DNA of 64,000 bases from JALZIF01 sp964584905 (lineage in GTDB: Bacteria > Gemmatimonadota > Gemmatimonadetes > Gemmatimonadales > Gemmatimonadaceae). A program made the translations under genes and the position numbers. Where the stretch lies: positions 14,929 through 78,928 of the forward strand of contig CAZPCC010000110.1 of assembly GCA_964584905.1 (NCBI GenBank), written 5' to 3'. The number at the start of each line of letters is the position of its first letter. The stretch's first letter is position 1. Below, piece after piece: positions 8,072 through 17,262 of this stretch. The notes below the pieces were generated by a model. The model had not been told where the DNA came from and made no database searches. It worked only from the letters and a program-made list of their open reading frames with translations.

Positions 8072-8219
8072 GGACCGCTCGCCGAGTCCGCCGTCGCCGA
8101 TCCTCCCGCCTAACACATGGGCGCTGCCAGCCGCTCCGACGCCCAGCGCCGACGGAACCGTATGAATCGGGTTACCTCACTTCGCACCGCTGACGCCGGT
8201 GAGTCTTGAGCCGGCGGGG

Positions 8220-10205
8220 CTACGATCCGTTCCCGATCGCCGTCCGATCCCCGAGCGCCACGCGGTACAATCCGAACATGACGAGCAACAGGAGCATCAC
8301 CCCCGGCCACACCCATTCGTGCACGCCAAGAATCGCCAGCGCGTTGCGGTCCCCGGTCACCACGATCGGAACTGCCAGAAAAATGCCGACCAGCGCCTCC
8401 CCGGTGATCAGCCCAGCGGCGAACAACAGCCCGTGGCGGTCGCCGGTGGTCGTCCACTCCGAAAAGCCGCCGCGCGTCGCCTCGGGCATCGCCGCCTGGA
8501 TCCGCGTGCGGCGTCGTCCGACCAGCCAGGCGACGACGCCGCCTAACATAATGGCAACCGACAACTGGAAAGGCAGATAGATCCCCACCGCCACCGCCAG
8601 CACCGGAGTCCGGAACTCGCTCCCGCGCTTCTCCAGCCACACGTCCAGCATGATCACGAGGACCGCGACGGCCATACCGGCCATCACCATTGCCCATGGC
8701 AACCCTCCCCGGAACACGCCCCCGGCGACGGCCGCCATGAGCGTCGCCTGCGGTGCGGCGAGCGGCTGCGGATGCAAGGCAGTCGGTACACCGATCCCGT
8801 AGGCCTGCAGCAACAGCTTGAGCACTGGCGCCATGACGAAGGCTGACGCCGCCACCCCAACCACCTGCATTATCTGCTGCTTGACCGGAGTCGCACCGAG
8901 GATCCTTCCCGCTTTCAGATCCTGCATGTTGTCGCCGGCGATGGCGGCCGCACACGCGACCGTGGCACCGATGAAGATCGCCGCCGCCGGGCCCAGCGGA
9001 TTGTCCGCGCCCATCAGGACCAGCAGCAGGAGCGCCGCGGTGAGACTCGTGGCGATCGTCACGCCGGAAATGGGATTGTTCGATGAGCCGACGAGTCCCG
9101 CCATGTATCCGGCGACCGCCGAGAACAGAAATCCGGCGATCAGCATTATCACCGCCATCAACAGCCCGATCCATAACGACTGCGTGAAATGGACGAACAT
9201 CGCTCCGAGCGGAATTGCAGCCAGTGCCAGCCCGGCTCCGACCCATGGCATGGGGGTATCACGTTCTGTCCGGGCAATGGCCTCCTGCCCGGGCATTTTT
9301 TGCGCTCGATAGGCATCCAGCCCGGAACGAATCCCCCCGATGATGCTGGTCCGAAGCTTGACCAGCGCCCAAAGGCCGCCGATTACCATCGCGCCGACGC
9401 CCAGGTATCGCGTCTGCGTGCTCCACAATCGGCCCGCCGCGTCCACTGCCTCGACACCCTCCGGCACACCCTGCACCAACGCCACGATCGGGATCGCGAC
9501 CAGCCAGTTCATTGCGCCGCCGAGAAAGATCAGAACGGCGATGTTGAGCCCTACTATGTAGCCGACGCCGACGAGAGCCGGCGAGAGGTTCGTTCCGAAG
9601 TATGCGATCGTGCCGCCCACGTAGCGCGCCGACTCGAGCGCACTGCCCCATAGCCGCACTCCGGTGTCGCCGAGCTTGAACAGCGCGCCGATCAGCCCCG
9701 CCCACGCCAGATACTTTACCCCCGCACCGCCTCGTTCCCCGACCTTCAGCACCTCGGCCGTCGCCACACCTTCGGGAAAGCGCAGCGGATTCTCCACGAT
9801 CAGCGCACGCCGAAGCGGGATGGTGAACAGCACGCCTAACGCTCCGCCCAATCCCGCGATCAGCGTCGTCTCCCAGTAATTGAATTCCGTCCACGTGCCC
9901 AGTATCACCAGCGCGGGAATGGTGAAGATTACCCCTGCCGCCAGGCTCTCTCCTGCCGATGCCGCCGTTTGGACGATGTTGTTCTCGAGGATGTTCGAAT
10001 TGCGGAACATCTTCAGCACCGCCATCGAGATCACCGCGGCCGGAATCGAAGCCGAAACGGTGATGCCGGCGAACAGTCCGAGGTACGCGTTCGCGCCGGC
10101 GAGCACTACCGAGAGGATTACGCCGAGCACCAGCGCCCGGATCGTGATCTCGGGAAGCGTCGTTGAGGCGGGAATGTACGGGGTTTCGGGATCGGGACGC
10201 GCCAT
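8220..10205 (-). CDS. OPT-family oligopeptide transporter
   Basis: A ~661-residue polytopic membrane protein with about 15 hydrophobic segments. Family-typical stretches include NPLRFPEGVATAEVLKVG, GSSNNPISGVTI and AGDNMQDLKAG, which place it in the prokaryotic OPT family of proton-coupled importers of oligopeptides or metal-chelate peptides. ATG 10205 is chosen because the frame upstream is Arg/Pro-rich and unlike the family, and it would run into the divergent cysC gene. Substrate not determinable. Confidence 0.85.
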   Translation of the reverse strand: MARPDPETPYIPASTTLPEITIRALVLGVILSVVLAGANAYLGLFAGITVSASIPAAVISMAVLKMFRNSNILENNIVQTAASAGESLAAGVIFTIPALVILGTWTEFNYWETTLIAGLGGALGVLFTIPLRRALIVENPLRFPEGVATAEVLKVGERGGAGVKYLAWAGLIGALFKLGDTGVRLWGSALESARYVGGTIAYFGTNLSPALVGVGYIVGLNIAVLIFLGGAMNWLVAIPIVALVQGVPEGVEAVDAAGRLWSTQTRYLGVGAMVIGGLWALVKLRTSIIGGIRSGLDAYRAQKMPGQEAIARTERDTPMPWVGAGLALAAIPLGAMFVHFTQSLWIGLLMAVIMLIAGFLFSAVAGYMAGLVGSSNNPISGVTIATSLTAALLLLVLMGADNPLGPAAAIFIGATVACAAAIAGDNMQDLKAGRILGATPVKQQIMQVVGVAASAFVMAPVLKLLLQAYGIGVPTALHPQPLAAPQATLMAAVAGGVFRGGLPWAMVMAGMAVAVLVIMLDVWLEKRGSEFRTPVLAVAVGIYLPFQLSVAIMLGGVVAWLVGRRRTRIQAAMPEATRGGFSEWTTTGDRHGLLFAAGLITGEALVGIFLAVPIVVTGDRNALAILGVHEWVWPGVMLLLLVMFGLYRVALGDRTAIGNGS

Positions 10206-10383
10206 GGGTCGGGATTCGGTTTGGGGAATCGGGATCGGGCGCTGCACTCTTCGAACATATCGCGCGCGCGGAACATGGGGCGCCTCCTGGTGAGACGCAA
10301 TGCGGAGTGGCCGGCGCGCCGCGCGACGTTTCCCGGGCGACGCGATCCTCGCCAACGGGAATGTGGCGGAATACCTTTCCCGG

Positions 10384-10977
10384 ATGACCTCAGGCATTAC
10401 GCTCTGGTTCACCGGCGTCCCGGCGTCCGGCAAATCCGCCATCGCCAACAGGGTGCGCGAGCTTCTCGCAGCTCGCGCACTTCCGGTGGAGCTTCTCGAC
10501 GGCCCCGAGGTTCGGCAGAGCCTTTCACGCGGTCTCGGATTCACTCACGAGGACCGCGAAGAAAACGTGCGCCGTATCGGCTACGTGGCCAAATTGCTGT
10601 CGCGCAATGGCGTGATCGCGATCTGCGCGGCAGTCTCGCCCTACCGGGCCACGCGCCAGGAAATTCGGCAGCACGTCTCGAATTTCGTCGAGATCTTCGT
10701 CGACTGCCCGCTCGAAGTGGCCGAACGGCGCGACACCGAGGGACTCTACGCGAAGGCCCGTGCCGGCGTGATCGATGACTTCACCGGCGTGAGTGATCCG
10801 TACGAACGTCCGGAGAAGCCCGAGGTCTACATCCGGTCCGACGAGGAAAGCATTGAGCAAGCCGCCGCCAAGGTGGTCAAGACTCTCGAGCTGTTGCAGC
10901 TGATTCCGCAGGTGGACGACGGATTCCCCGACGCCGACGATCTGCGCCGGCGGCTGCGGGGGCTTGGATACATTTGA
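10384..10977 (+). CDS. cysC: Adenylylsulfate (APS) kinase
   Basis: Phosphorylates APS to PAPS in sulfate activation. The ~197-residue protein shows Walker A GVPASGKS, LDGPEVR (the family usually has LDGD), GFTHEDREENVRRIG, the ICAAVSPYRATR lid region and EVAERRDTEGLYAKAR. ATG 10384 starts directly before the kinase fold. A ~30-residue C-terminal extension ending RRRLRGLGYI goes beyond the usual domain. No sulfate adenylyltransferase is adjacent, so the pathway partner lies outside the window. It is divergent from the OPT gene. Confidence 0.85.
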   Translation: MTSGITLWFTGVPASGKSAIANRVRELLAARALPVELLDGPEVRQSLSRGLGFTHEDREENVRRIGYVAKLLSRNGVIAICAAVSPYRATRQEIRQHVSNFVEIFVDCPLEVAERRDTEGLYAKARAGVIDDFTGVSDPYERPEKPEVYIRSDEESIEQAAAKVVKTLELLQLIPQVDDGFPDADDLRRRLRGLGYI

Positions 10978-11016
10978 GGAGTTGGGGATCGGGGGTCAGG
11001 GCCAGGGGCTCCAACC

Positions 11017-12474
11017 CTAGCGATTTCCGATCCTGCGTGCCATCCACACACCCCCCGCGGCGAGAACGAGCAGGCCTCCGAGAAGCGCCGCGGTAGCCAG
11101 GCCGCCGGTACGAGCCCTTAGGCGCAGCCTTACGATCGTTGGCTGCACTACGATTCGCGCGCTGCCTGACGACCCGTCCAGCCGGAGCCGCGCTTCGAAG
11201 TCTCCGAGCTCGGCTCCTGCCCCTGGTGTCAGCGTGAGGCGTACCGCTTGCTCGGTGTTAGGAGCCACCGCGCGCAGCTCCGCTGGCACGCTTTCGACAT
11301 TCCAGCCGGACGGCCCTTCGACGGTGACCCGCACCTGATCGAGTGTGCGAGTTCCGATGTTGCGAACTGTAATGGCAAGTTCGGCGATCTCTCCTTCATG
11401 AAGCTCATGGAAGAGATTGGACGCACGCAGCTCCGCACGGCCAACGCCACGTGGGACGACCTCCAGTTCGGCAACGCCAGCGCCGTACGAGTGTACCTCG
11501 TCAGGCCCGCCTCCCGCAACGGAAGCCCGGCGCTCGTCATCAGACGAGGCGATGACCTTGAATCGATAGGCGCTGTCGATGACGAGTGCCGCGGCGTCCG
11601 GGGCCGGCATCGACAGAGTGAGCCTGAGCTTCCGCTGGCGCTGGCCAACGTCGAATCTGAGCTGGGCGATCCGCGCACCGGACTCCGGATCGAAGAAGGC
11701 ATGGGGAATCGAGGCCGGGAGCCCCTCTATCGTGAGGCGTACCGGACGGTCATCGCCGCCAAAGCGCTCGAGACCGAGCTCGTAACTTGCCTCGGCGCCG
11801 ACGTCCGCTTCCTGTGAAAATGGGTTAGGCTGCACGGTGATCGTGCCCGAAACGTCGGCCTCGAGCCATACCTTGTGCTCCTCGCGACGGCCGGCGCCCA
11901 CGAGTGAGACGACCACTGCATCGACGTCACGCAGAAGCCGAAACTCGATGTCCCGGATGGCGTCGTGCTCCTCGCGCCACCTGTATTGATACGGCACGCC
12001 GATGGCCGTGCCGCCCGACCCCACCTCATCCTTGAGACTCACGAACACCGGCCCGGTGGAGGGTGCTACACTCTCGAGCAGATCCCGGAAGTCAGCCAGC
12101 GCAACATCCACTGGGGGCGCTGGCGGATCGATGACGACGCGAATGCGCGCCATCATCTCGCCGCTGGCAGCTCGCCGTTTGAATGCGTGAATGACACGAA
12201 GCCGCGGCTCCGCAGCCGTGAGTGCCACCCATCGCTCCATAACGCCCAGTGCGGCGCGCTCGCGGTCGGCGAGCCGTGCCTCCAGTTCGGCGGCAGAGAT
12301 GAGGTCGCGGTCCCGCAAGTGGAGAGTGCGGGCGTATGCGGAATCCGCCTGCGTCAGTTCAGCGCGCGCCCTGAGCAGCGCCAACGAGAGCAGTCTTGGA
12401 TCAGGCTCCGCATGCTGCTGCGCCCGCGCGGGAATGTTCGCGGCGAGAAGCAGCAGAAGTGCCACCCGTATCAC
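11017..12474 (-). CDS. NEW3-like membrane-anchored protein, last gene of the exporter operon
   Basis: A ~485-residue protein with an N-terminal signal peptide (VALLLLLAANIPARAQQ), an extracytoplasmic region and a C-terminal helix followed by MARRIGNR, a positive stop-transfer end. A late domain resembles NEW3/CARDB beta-sandwich modules (ELAITVRNIGTRTLDQV, EGPSGWNVESVP). Related COG1470-type proteins often accompany ABC-2 transporters. The GTG start at 12474 overlaps the permease stop by four bases. It probably acts outside the membrane next to the exporter; the exact role is unknown. Confidence 0.65.
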   Translation of the reverse strand: MIRVALLLLLAANIPARAQQHAEPDPRLLSLALLRARAELTQADSAYARTLHLRDRDLISAAELEARLADRERAALGVMERWVALTAAEPRLRVIHAFKRRAASGEMMARIRVVIDPPAPPVDVALADFRDLLESVAPSTGPVFVSLKDEVGSGGTAIGVPYQYRWREEHDAIRDIEFRLLRDVDAVVVSLVGAGRREEHKVWLEADVSGTITVQPNPFSQEADVGAEASYELGLERFGGDDRPVRLTIEGLPASIPHAFFDPESGARIAQLRFDVGQRQRKLRLTLSMPAPDAAALVIDSAYRFKVIASSDDERRASVAGGGPDEVHSYGAGVAELEVVPRGVGRAELRASNLFHELHEGEIAELAITVRNIGTRTLDQVRVTVEGPSGWNVESVPAELRAVAPNTEQAVRLTLTPGAGAELGDFEARLRLDGSSGSARIVVQPTIVRLRLRARTGGLATAALLGGLLVLAAGGVWMARRIGNR

Positions 12475-13967
12475 TGCACCTCCGCCCGTTGAAAGGCCAT
12501 CAGCGCCACGGCCAGCCATGCCGCGCTCCCCACCGCCAGAACGGCAAGGTCGGGGAGTGACTGTCGGATCACGAGACCAAGAGACGGCTCCTGATAGCTG
12601 AACTGCGGCAGGTCGCGATAGGCTGGAGGGCGGTCGCCTGAGTTCCGCAGATCGGGCCACCAGATGATCCGGAGAAAATCCAGATGCGCCGGAAACAGCT
12701 CCATTCCGAAACGCCGATCGAACGTTGCGTTCTCCAGCCGTGCTTGATGGGCTCCGACCTGCTCCGTCCAACGACGCGCGGCATCGTCCCCGGTTCCAGC
12801 CAGATTCGCCGCGAGCGCGGAATAGCTCGCCGCGGGAGAGAATCGCGAGATAGTTAGCGCCAGGGCCCGCCTCCTTGCGGCGATCCGCTGGCGTTCGGCG
12901 TTGGTATGCCGGATCGCAGCGCGCTTGCGTACCATGAACCTTCGCTCGTCATCCGCGGTTGCGCGCGCGTACGCAGCCGCGAGCGCACTCGACACGTATC
13001 CGGCCGGCGCCGAGTCCGCGCCAGCTACGCGCTGCCACGCCGCGGACAGTGTCCTGGCGCGCTCATGTTGAATCAGCTGAATCGCATCGATCTTCGCCTG
13101 ACGCGATTCGTGTGTGGGCCGTACCGGGTGCAGTGTGGCCGCTACCATGTGCGCCGCCCGTGGAATCACGAGCACTATCGAAATCCACACGACGAGCAGC
13201 GCCACCCACGAGCTCTTTGCTCGTGCAGTGGCAACGCTTACCGCCAGACCGAGCGCCACCATGTTCGACAGATAGAGCCCCGACGCCGCCAGGAGAATCG
13301 CAACCCGCCCCAGGGATTGCCCCCTCAGCAGCGAGACTCCATACGCCTCGAGCACGAGCAGCGATACCCCGAAGCCCAGAATCAGCGGCACTGCGAGGGT
13401 AAGCAGCGCACCGAGCGCCTTGCCAAGCAGCAGGTCACCGCGCCGCACCGGCGCCGCGAGCAGCAGGCGGAGTACCCCCGATTCCCTTTCACCACTCACC
13501 GCATCGAACACGAGCAGCAGAGCCAGCAGTCCCAGTACGGTCTCGACTATGAAGACGGCATCCATGCGGTCGGCGCCCGCCACATCTGCGTCCGCGGACG
13601 CGTTAGGTCCGGCTTCGATACCCTCGCTGCTGAACTGCCAGAAGGTCGGAAGAGTGCGCTCCGAGCCGATCGCCAGCACGGCGAAGCGAGACGGGGCACG
13701 CACGGCGCGAAGCGCGGGATCGGCCAACACCTCGCCATCCCGCCAGCCGTACATGGACTTGAACGCGCCGCTCTCGATGATGGGCTCCTCGCTCTTTCGT
13801 TGCTGCTCCACTCGTAGTGCCGCCGCCTGAGCCAGGCGTGCTTCGTACTGCGTGGCGTTCACATGAGCGCTCAACGGCAGTAGCAGCAGCGCGAGGGCGC
13901 AGAGCGCGACGAAACGGGCGCTGCGCACGTGCTCGACCAGCTCCCGCCACGCCACGTGCCGGATCAA
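12471..13967 (-). CDS. ABC-2 type transporter permease
   Basis: A ~498-residue membrane protein: one N-terminal helix, a large extracytoplasmic loop (~35-150), several helices around VFIVETVLGLLALLLVFDAVSGERESG, a second loop rich in Arg/Ala, and a C-terminal helix. The VSGERESGVLRLLLAAPVRRG stretch is typical of ABC-2/NosY-like permeases. The TTG at 13967 overlaps the ATPase stop; a GTG at 13958 is an alternative. It would pair with the ATPase encoded just upstream. The cargo may be the small secreted proteins of the same operon, but that is inference. Confidence 0.8.
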   Translation of the reverse strand: MIRHVAWRELVEHVRSARFVALCALALLLLPLSAHVNATQYEARLAQAAALRVEQQRKSEEPIIESGAFKSMYGWRDGEVLADPALRAVRAPSRFAVLAIGSERTLPTFWQFSSEGIEAGPNASADADVAGADRMDAVFIVETVLGLLALLLVFDAVSGERESGVLRLLLAAPVRRGDLLLGKALGALLTLAVPLILGFGVSLLVLEAYGVSLLRGQSLGRVAILLAASGLYLSNMVALGLAVSVATARAKSSWVALLVVWISIVLVIPRAAHMVAATLHPVRPTHESRQAKIDAIQLIQHERARTLSAAWQRVAGADSAPAGYVSSALAAAYARATADDERRFMVRKRAAIRHTNAERQRIAARRRALALTISRFSPAASYSALAANLAGTGDDAARRWTEQVGAHQARLENATFDRRFGMELFPAHLDFLRIIWWPDLRNSGDRPPAYRDLPQFSYQEPSLGLVIRQSLPDLAVLAVGSAAWLAVALMAFQRAEVQ

Positions 13968-14677
13968 GCGACGCTCCCGCCCATGCAACCGGCGTAGATC
14001 GATTCCAACGCGGCGCGATCGTGCGTGAGCGGCGAAAGCTCGCGCACGAGAGCTCCACCTCGCATTATGCCGATACGATCGGCATACGCTGCCGCCCGAA
14101 ACACATCGTGAGTGCTCATCAAGATGGCGCACCCCTGGTCGCGCACCCTTTTCAGCACTTCCATCAGCTCCCCCGCCGCGGTCGGATCGAGTCCGGAGGT
14201 GGGCTCATCAAGAAGGAGGTTGCCGGCACCGCGGCTTATGGCGATCGCAATCCCCAGCTTCTGGCGCATCCCCCTGGAGTACTGCCGCACCGGCCGTGAC
14301 TGCTGGGATTCATCAAGCCCCGCCGCATTGAGCGCGTCTGCGGCGGTGGCTCGCGTCAGGCGCACGCCGCAGAGTTGCGCGAAGTAGCGCAGGTTCTCGA
14401 CCGCACTCAGCGTCTCGTAAACCGCCACCGTTTCGGCGACGTACGCGCAACGTCGCTTGGCATCCATCGGCCGCCTGGCTACGTGGATGCCATCGACTTG
14501 CGCCACGCCTGACGATGGCGATGTGAAGTCGAGAAAACAGCTCAAGGTGGTGGTCTTGCCTGCACCGTTGGCACCGAGCAGGCAGAACAGCTCGCCGTCG
14601 GCCACCCGGATCGAGAGCTCCGACAGGGCGCGCACGCCGTTAGGGTAGATCTTGGTGAGGTTGATGGCTTCGAGCAT
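13964..14677 (-). CDS. ABC transporter ATP-binding protein
   Basis: A ~237-residue ATPase with Walker A LGANGAGKTTT, signature YSRGMRQKLG, Walker B NLLLDEPTSGLDP and the switch His in MSTHDVF. The Q-loop region reads YVAETVAVYETLS, with Glu where Gln is usual. It belongs to the DrrA/NosF-like class that works with ABC-2 permeases. ATG 14677 begins at the first conserved residue. It overlaps the permease start and lies 40 bases after the lipoprotein gene. Confidence 0.9.
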   Translation of the reverse strand: MLEAINLTKIYPNGVRALSELSIRVADGELFCLLGANGAGKTTTLSCFLDFTSPSSGVAQVDGIHVARRPMDAKRRCAYVAETVAVYETLSAVENLRYFAQLCGVRLTRATAADALNAAGLDESQQSRPVRQYSRGMRQKLGIAIAISRGAGNLLLDEPTSGLDPTAAGELMEVLKRVRDQGCAILMSTHDVFRAAAYADRIGIMRGGALVRELSPLTHDRAALESIYAGCMGGSVA

Positions 14678-14717
14678 GAGGTGCCGTTCGGTTAGTACGT
14701 CGTCATCGAGCCGGGCG

Positions 14718-15749
14718 TCAGGGGACGCGCGCTCGAAGTGCCGCCACCGCCGGAACACCCGAGTTCGAGTGAAGCACGTAGACTGCCCCGTTGCCCGCGG
14801 CAATCGCCCGAATGCGCACCCCGAGCTTCAGGCTTGATCGATAGGCGCCGGTCTCCCTGTCATAGATGTCGATCAGCCCCTCGCGATGCGGCGTCGAGCC
14901 GCCGAAGGCGATGAAGATCAGGGAGTCGTCCATCGCCACGTCTTCCGCGGCGGTTGCGCGGGACACGAACGATACGGTGGAGGTGATCGCGTCGCCTGCC
15001 GTATCGACGGTCTGGCGTACCGCCGGCACGACGATCGACTCGACGAACGGATGGAAGCTGAGGGAGTCCGATCCATGCGTGAGGGCAAACTGGTTGCCGA
15101 CGACCAGAGCAATCACGCAGCCGGGCCTACCCGAGGACGAGGCGACAAACGTCTGCCTGAGCAGTGACGAGCTATCGACCAGGTCCCGCCATGGAAAGGG
15201 ATGCGCCGCCGATGGGCCTCCCCAACGGCCGACACTCGTAAGGCGGGCCGGGCCTCCGGTGACGAGTATCGTCCGCTCCGTGCTGGCACACAGTGACTGT
15301 GTTTCGGGAACGCCCGTCGCCGTGGCGAAAGGCAGGCGTTCGCCGTGCATGTCGAAAAAGAGCAGATAGCGATCGCTCGAGCGGACAGCGACGAGTGTCG
15401 ATTCCGCAAGGACGGCGAGCGGGCCAAACAGGTCGCTGGCGTGCCAGGCCGCGTTGCCTGAATCGCTAAAGGCGAGCAGACCCTTGCCCGCGTCCGATAC
15501 GAACACTGCGCCGCCACCGGCCGCAACGAACCACGGCTCCACAAATATCGAGTCGCGTTCGACGCCGCCAGCGACCCAGAGCGTGTCGATCGTCGTATCG
15601 AAGTTGCGGAGCCCATTTCCGATGGATGAGGCGCTCACGACTCCGGACGGACGGTCATCGCCGCCGCACGCTGCTGTCGCGCCGATGAGCAACGCACCGA
15701 GCGCCGTTCTGTAGCCGCACATGACTTGTCGGGGTTGAGAGGTGGTCAC
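14718..15749 (-). CDS. Lipoprotein, possible beta-propeller
   Basis: A ~343-residue protein with an N-terminal lipobox (LIGATAAC then GGDD), so probably anchored in a membrane facing the periplasm. The rest alternates short beta-strand-like stretches (AVFVSDAGKGLLAFSDSG, YVLHSNSGV), reminiscent of 6-bladed propeller lipoproteins. I see no catalytic motif. A GTG at 15749 overlaps the stop of the upstream gene (GTGA); ATG 15722 is the alternative. It sits between the thioredoxin-fold protein and the ABC genes in the two-peptide operon. Confidence 0.6.
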   Translation of the reverse strand: MTTSQPRQVMCGYRTALGALLIGATAACGGDDRPSGVVSASSIGNGLRNFDTTIDTLWVAGGVERDSIFVEPWFVAAGGGAVFVSDAGKGLLAFSDSGNAAWHASDLFGPLAVLAESTLVAVRSSDRYLLFFDMHGERLPFATATGVPETQSLCASTERTILVTGGPARLTSVGRWGGPSAAHPFPWRDLVDSSSLLRQTFVASSSGRPGCVIALVVGNQFALTHGSDSLSFHPFVESIVVPAVRQTVDTAGDAITSTVSFVSRATAAEDVAMDDSLIFIAFGGSTPHREGLIDIYDRETGAYRSSLKLGVRIRAIAAGNGAVYVLHSNSGVPAVAALRARVP

Positions 15750-16234
15750 TCCGAGGTTACGGCGGATAGCGTTCGCAGCAACCCAACACGATCGCGAATC
15801 GTGAGCGGTGCCCGAGCCGAGAAGCGCACGGAGCCTGTCGACGCGTTCAAGACGAGCAGCACAGGCGTTTGCCTGAATCCAAGCCTCCAGAGGAGCCTCC
15901 GTTCGAGCATCGAGGCTTGCCGGGCACGAATCAATGGCATCTCCCGCGCTATCGCCGCCTGTGCCTTGCGAACGGAGGCAGAACTTCCGATGAGCAGCGC
16001 ACCACCGTTCTCCGTGGTGCGTGCAATGCTCGGTCGTTCCAGCTGTTGCAGCAATTCGTGGTGCGATTCACAATCGCCGGCCCGAACCAGCAGGTAGGCG
16101 ACCAGCGGGCGGCCGTCGGAGTCCCCCAGAGAACGCAGCGTCGAGCGCTGTGCCCTGGATTCGGCCAGTACGCCAGCGGTCAGGCTCAGGAACACGAGAA
16201 GAATCAGTGGCGTGAGCAGCTGTCTGGAGGACAT
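15746..16234 (-). CDS. Membrane-anchored thioredoxin-fold-like protein
   Basis: A ~162-residue protein with an N-terminal hydrophobic segment (LTPLILLVFLSLTAGVLA). After it come VAYLLVRAGDCESHHELLQQL, GALLIGSSA and a QTPVLLVLNASTGSVRF stretch that looks like the cis-Pro strand of thioredoxin-like folds. Only one cysteine (in GDCESH) is visible, so it is not a standard CxxC oxidoreductase. Neighbours suggest a role linked to the secreted four-cysteine proteins upstream. The assignment rests on pattern, not on a recognised family. Confidence 0.5.
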   Translation of the reverse strand: MSSRQLLTPLILLVFLSLTAGVLAESRAQRSTLRSLGDSDGRPLVAYLLVRAGDCESHHELLQQLERPSIARTTENGGALLIGSSASVRKAQAAIAREMPLIRARQASMLERRLLWRLGFRQTPVLLVLNASTGSVRFSARAPLTIRDRVGLLRTLSAVTSE

Positions 16235-16288
16235 CTTGGAGTTTGTAGTGAACGGAAGTATGTGGGAGAGAGAGTCAGGCGCCGCGCC

Positions 16289-16555
16289 TCACAGCTTCCA
16301 GTACAGGTACGTTTCTTTCACCGTGCGCTCAGAGCACTGGCGTGTGATCACGGTCTCCGTGCCGATCTTGACGTGGACAATGGCGTACCTGGTGCAGCTT
16401 TCCGTCTTTTCAACGCGGCACTCGGGTCCGGCAGCAGCCACGCATTCCGGCACACCCGATCCATCGTCAGGCAGGAATTGATCGGCGAATGCGATATTGG
16501 CGGTGGCGAGCAGGCCCGCGATGAGCGCGGGAACGGCAATCCATTGAAGTCTCAT
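16289..16555 (-). CDS. Small secreted four-cysteine protein, paralog 2
   Basis: 88 residues: a Sec-type signal peptide (IAVPALIAGLLATANIAFA) and a mature part with Cys at 38, 46, 54 and 74. The first three show C-x7-C-x7-C spacing. The same spacing and length occur in the next gene upstream, and both have a similar C-terminal pattern (Cys-Thr, then Ile-Thr...Cys, then T-x-Y-x-Y/W). GGAGA lies seven bases before ATG 16555. No known family recognised. Probably disulfide-bonded and exported; whether structural, signalling or toxic is unknown. Confidence 0.65.
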   Translation of the reverse strand: MRLQWIAVPALIAGLLATANIAFADQFLPDDGSGVPECVAAAGPECRVEKTESCTRYAIVHVKIGTETVITRQCSERTVKETYLYWKL

Positions 16556-16663
16556 GAAGGTCTCCTGTTGTCGTGGAGAAGAACGGTCCCATCTGATTCC
16601 CAATTCCTATTTCCTATTTCCTAACTCGCGAACTCGGTAGCGCGTGCGCCAGCTCGAGCCGTT

Positions 16664-16933
16664 CTACGCGGGGTAGTAGGTGGTGGAAGTCACCGTTTTC
16701 CAGCTTGCACACGTAATCGTATATCCAGCGGACACGCTCTTGCCCGCAGCGGTGATCTCGAATTTCTCGCCACGCCATTCGGTGCACTTCGAGACGGAAG
16801 TCGTCGCACAGATGGGGCCCGGATAGCCACCACACTTGTCGTCCCCGAATTCCGTCGGGATCGCGTCCGCGTGCGCCTCGAGTGCTCCCGCGGACAGCGT
16901 CACGACACTCAGTACCACCAGCCATCGCGTCAT
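16664..16933 (-). CDS. Small secreted four-cysteine protein, paralog 1
   Basis: 89 residues with signal peptide (WLVVLSVVTLSAGALEAHA) and Cys at 34, 42, 50 and 75, matching the spacing of the following gene. The C-terminus is TYYPA. A strong ribosome-binding site (GGAGGAGGTG on the minus strand, 16949-16940) precedes ATG 16933, so high expression is plausible. It is the first gene of the seven-gene minus-strand operon ending at 11017. No family assignment. Confidence 0.65.
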   Translation of the reverse strand: MTRWLVVLSVVTLSAGALEAHADAIPTEFGDDKCGGYPGPICATTSVSKCTEWRGEKFEITAAGKSVSAGYTITCASWKTVTSTTYYPA

Positions 16934-17262
16934 TCGGACACCTCCTCCGTCATCCTGGCTCCCGGCCGCCGCCTGACGCCTCAGCGCGTTGGGCATTCCC
17001 GGGACGAGGCCAACATTCACCCGGTGGCCCGCTTCACTCGCAGCATTTCTCCGCACGCAGTACCATTTTCATGGCGACGGTGCGAAGTATTGCATCCTTG
17101 ATCCTCGCTCACGGTGTGCACAATGCGTCAGCGACGCGTCACACCCGGCGGACAGCGTTCGTTGAAGATCGCGAAGGACGCCAGCGCGCCTGCGGGGATG
17201 AAAAAAGGCGGCGCCGGAGCGCCGCCCATTGATGCTGCTTAGCTAACCCACACGGGATCGCG
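16934..17262. other. Noncoding region between the two-component and two-peptide operons
   Basis: About 330 bases without a convincing gene. It holds the terminator of the two-component operon (17201-17226), one octamer copy at 16971 and the strong ribosome-binding site of the first small secreted protein. I could not identify a convincing promoter for the downstream operon, though one is expected here. Confidence 0.5.
17201..17226 (-). terminator. Intrinsic terminator of the two-component operon
   Basis: Minus strand: GGCGGCGC-TCCG-GCGCCGCC, a perfect 8-bp stem with four-base loop (17226-17207), followed directly by six T (17206-17201). It lies ~37 bases beyond the response regulator stop. 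Confidence 0.8.

Noticed and set aside
10206..10544. Long N-terminal extension of the OPT transporter
   Set aside because: Arg/Pro-rich, overlaps the divergent cysC gene and precedes the conserved start by 113 residues.
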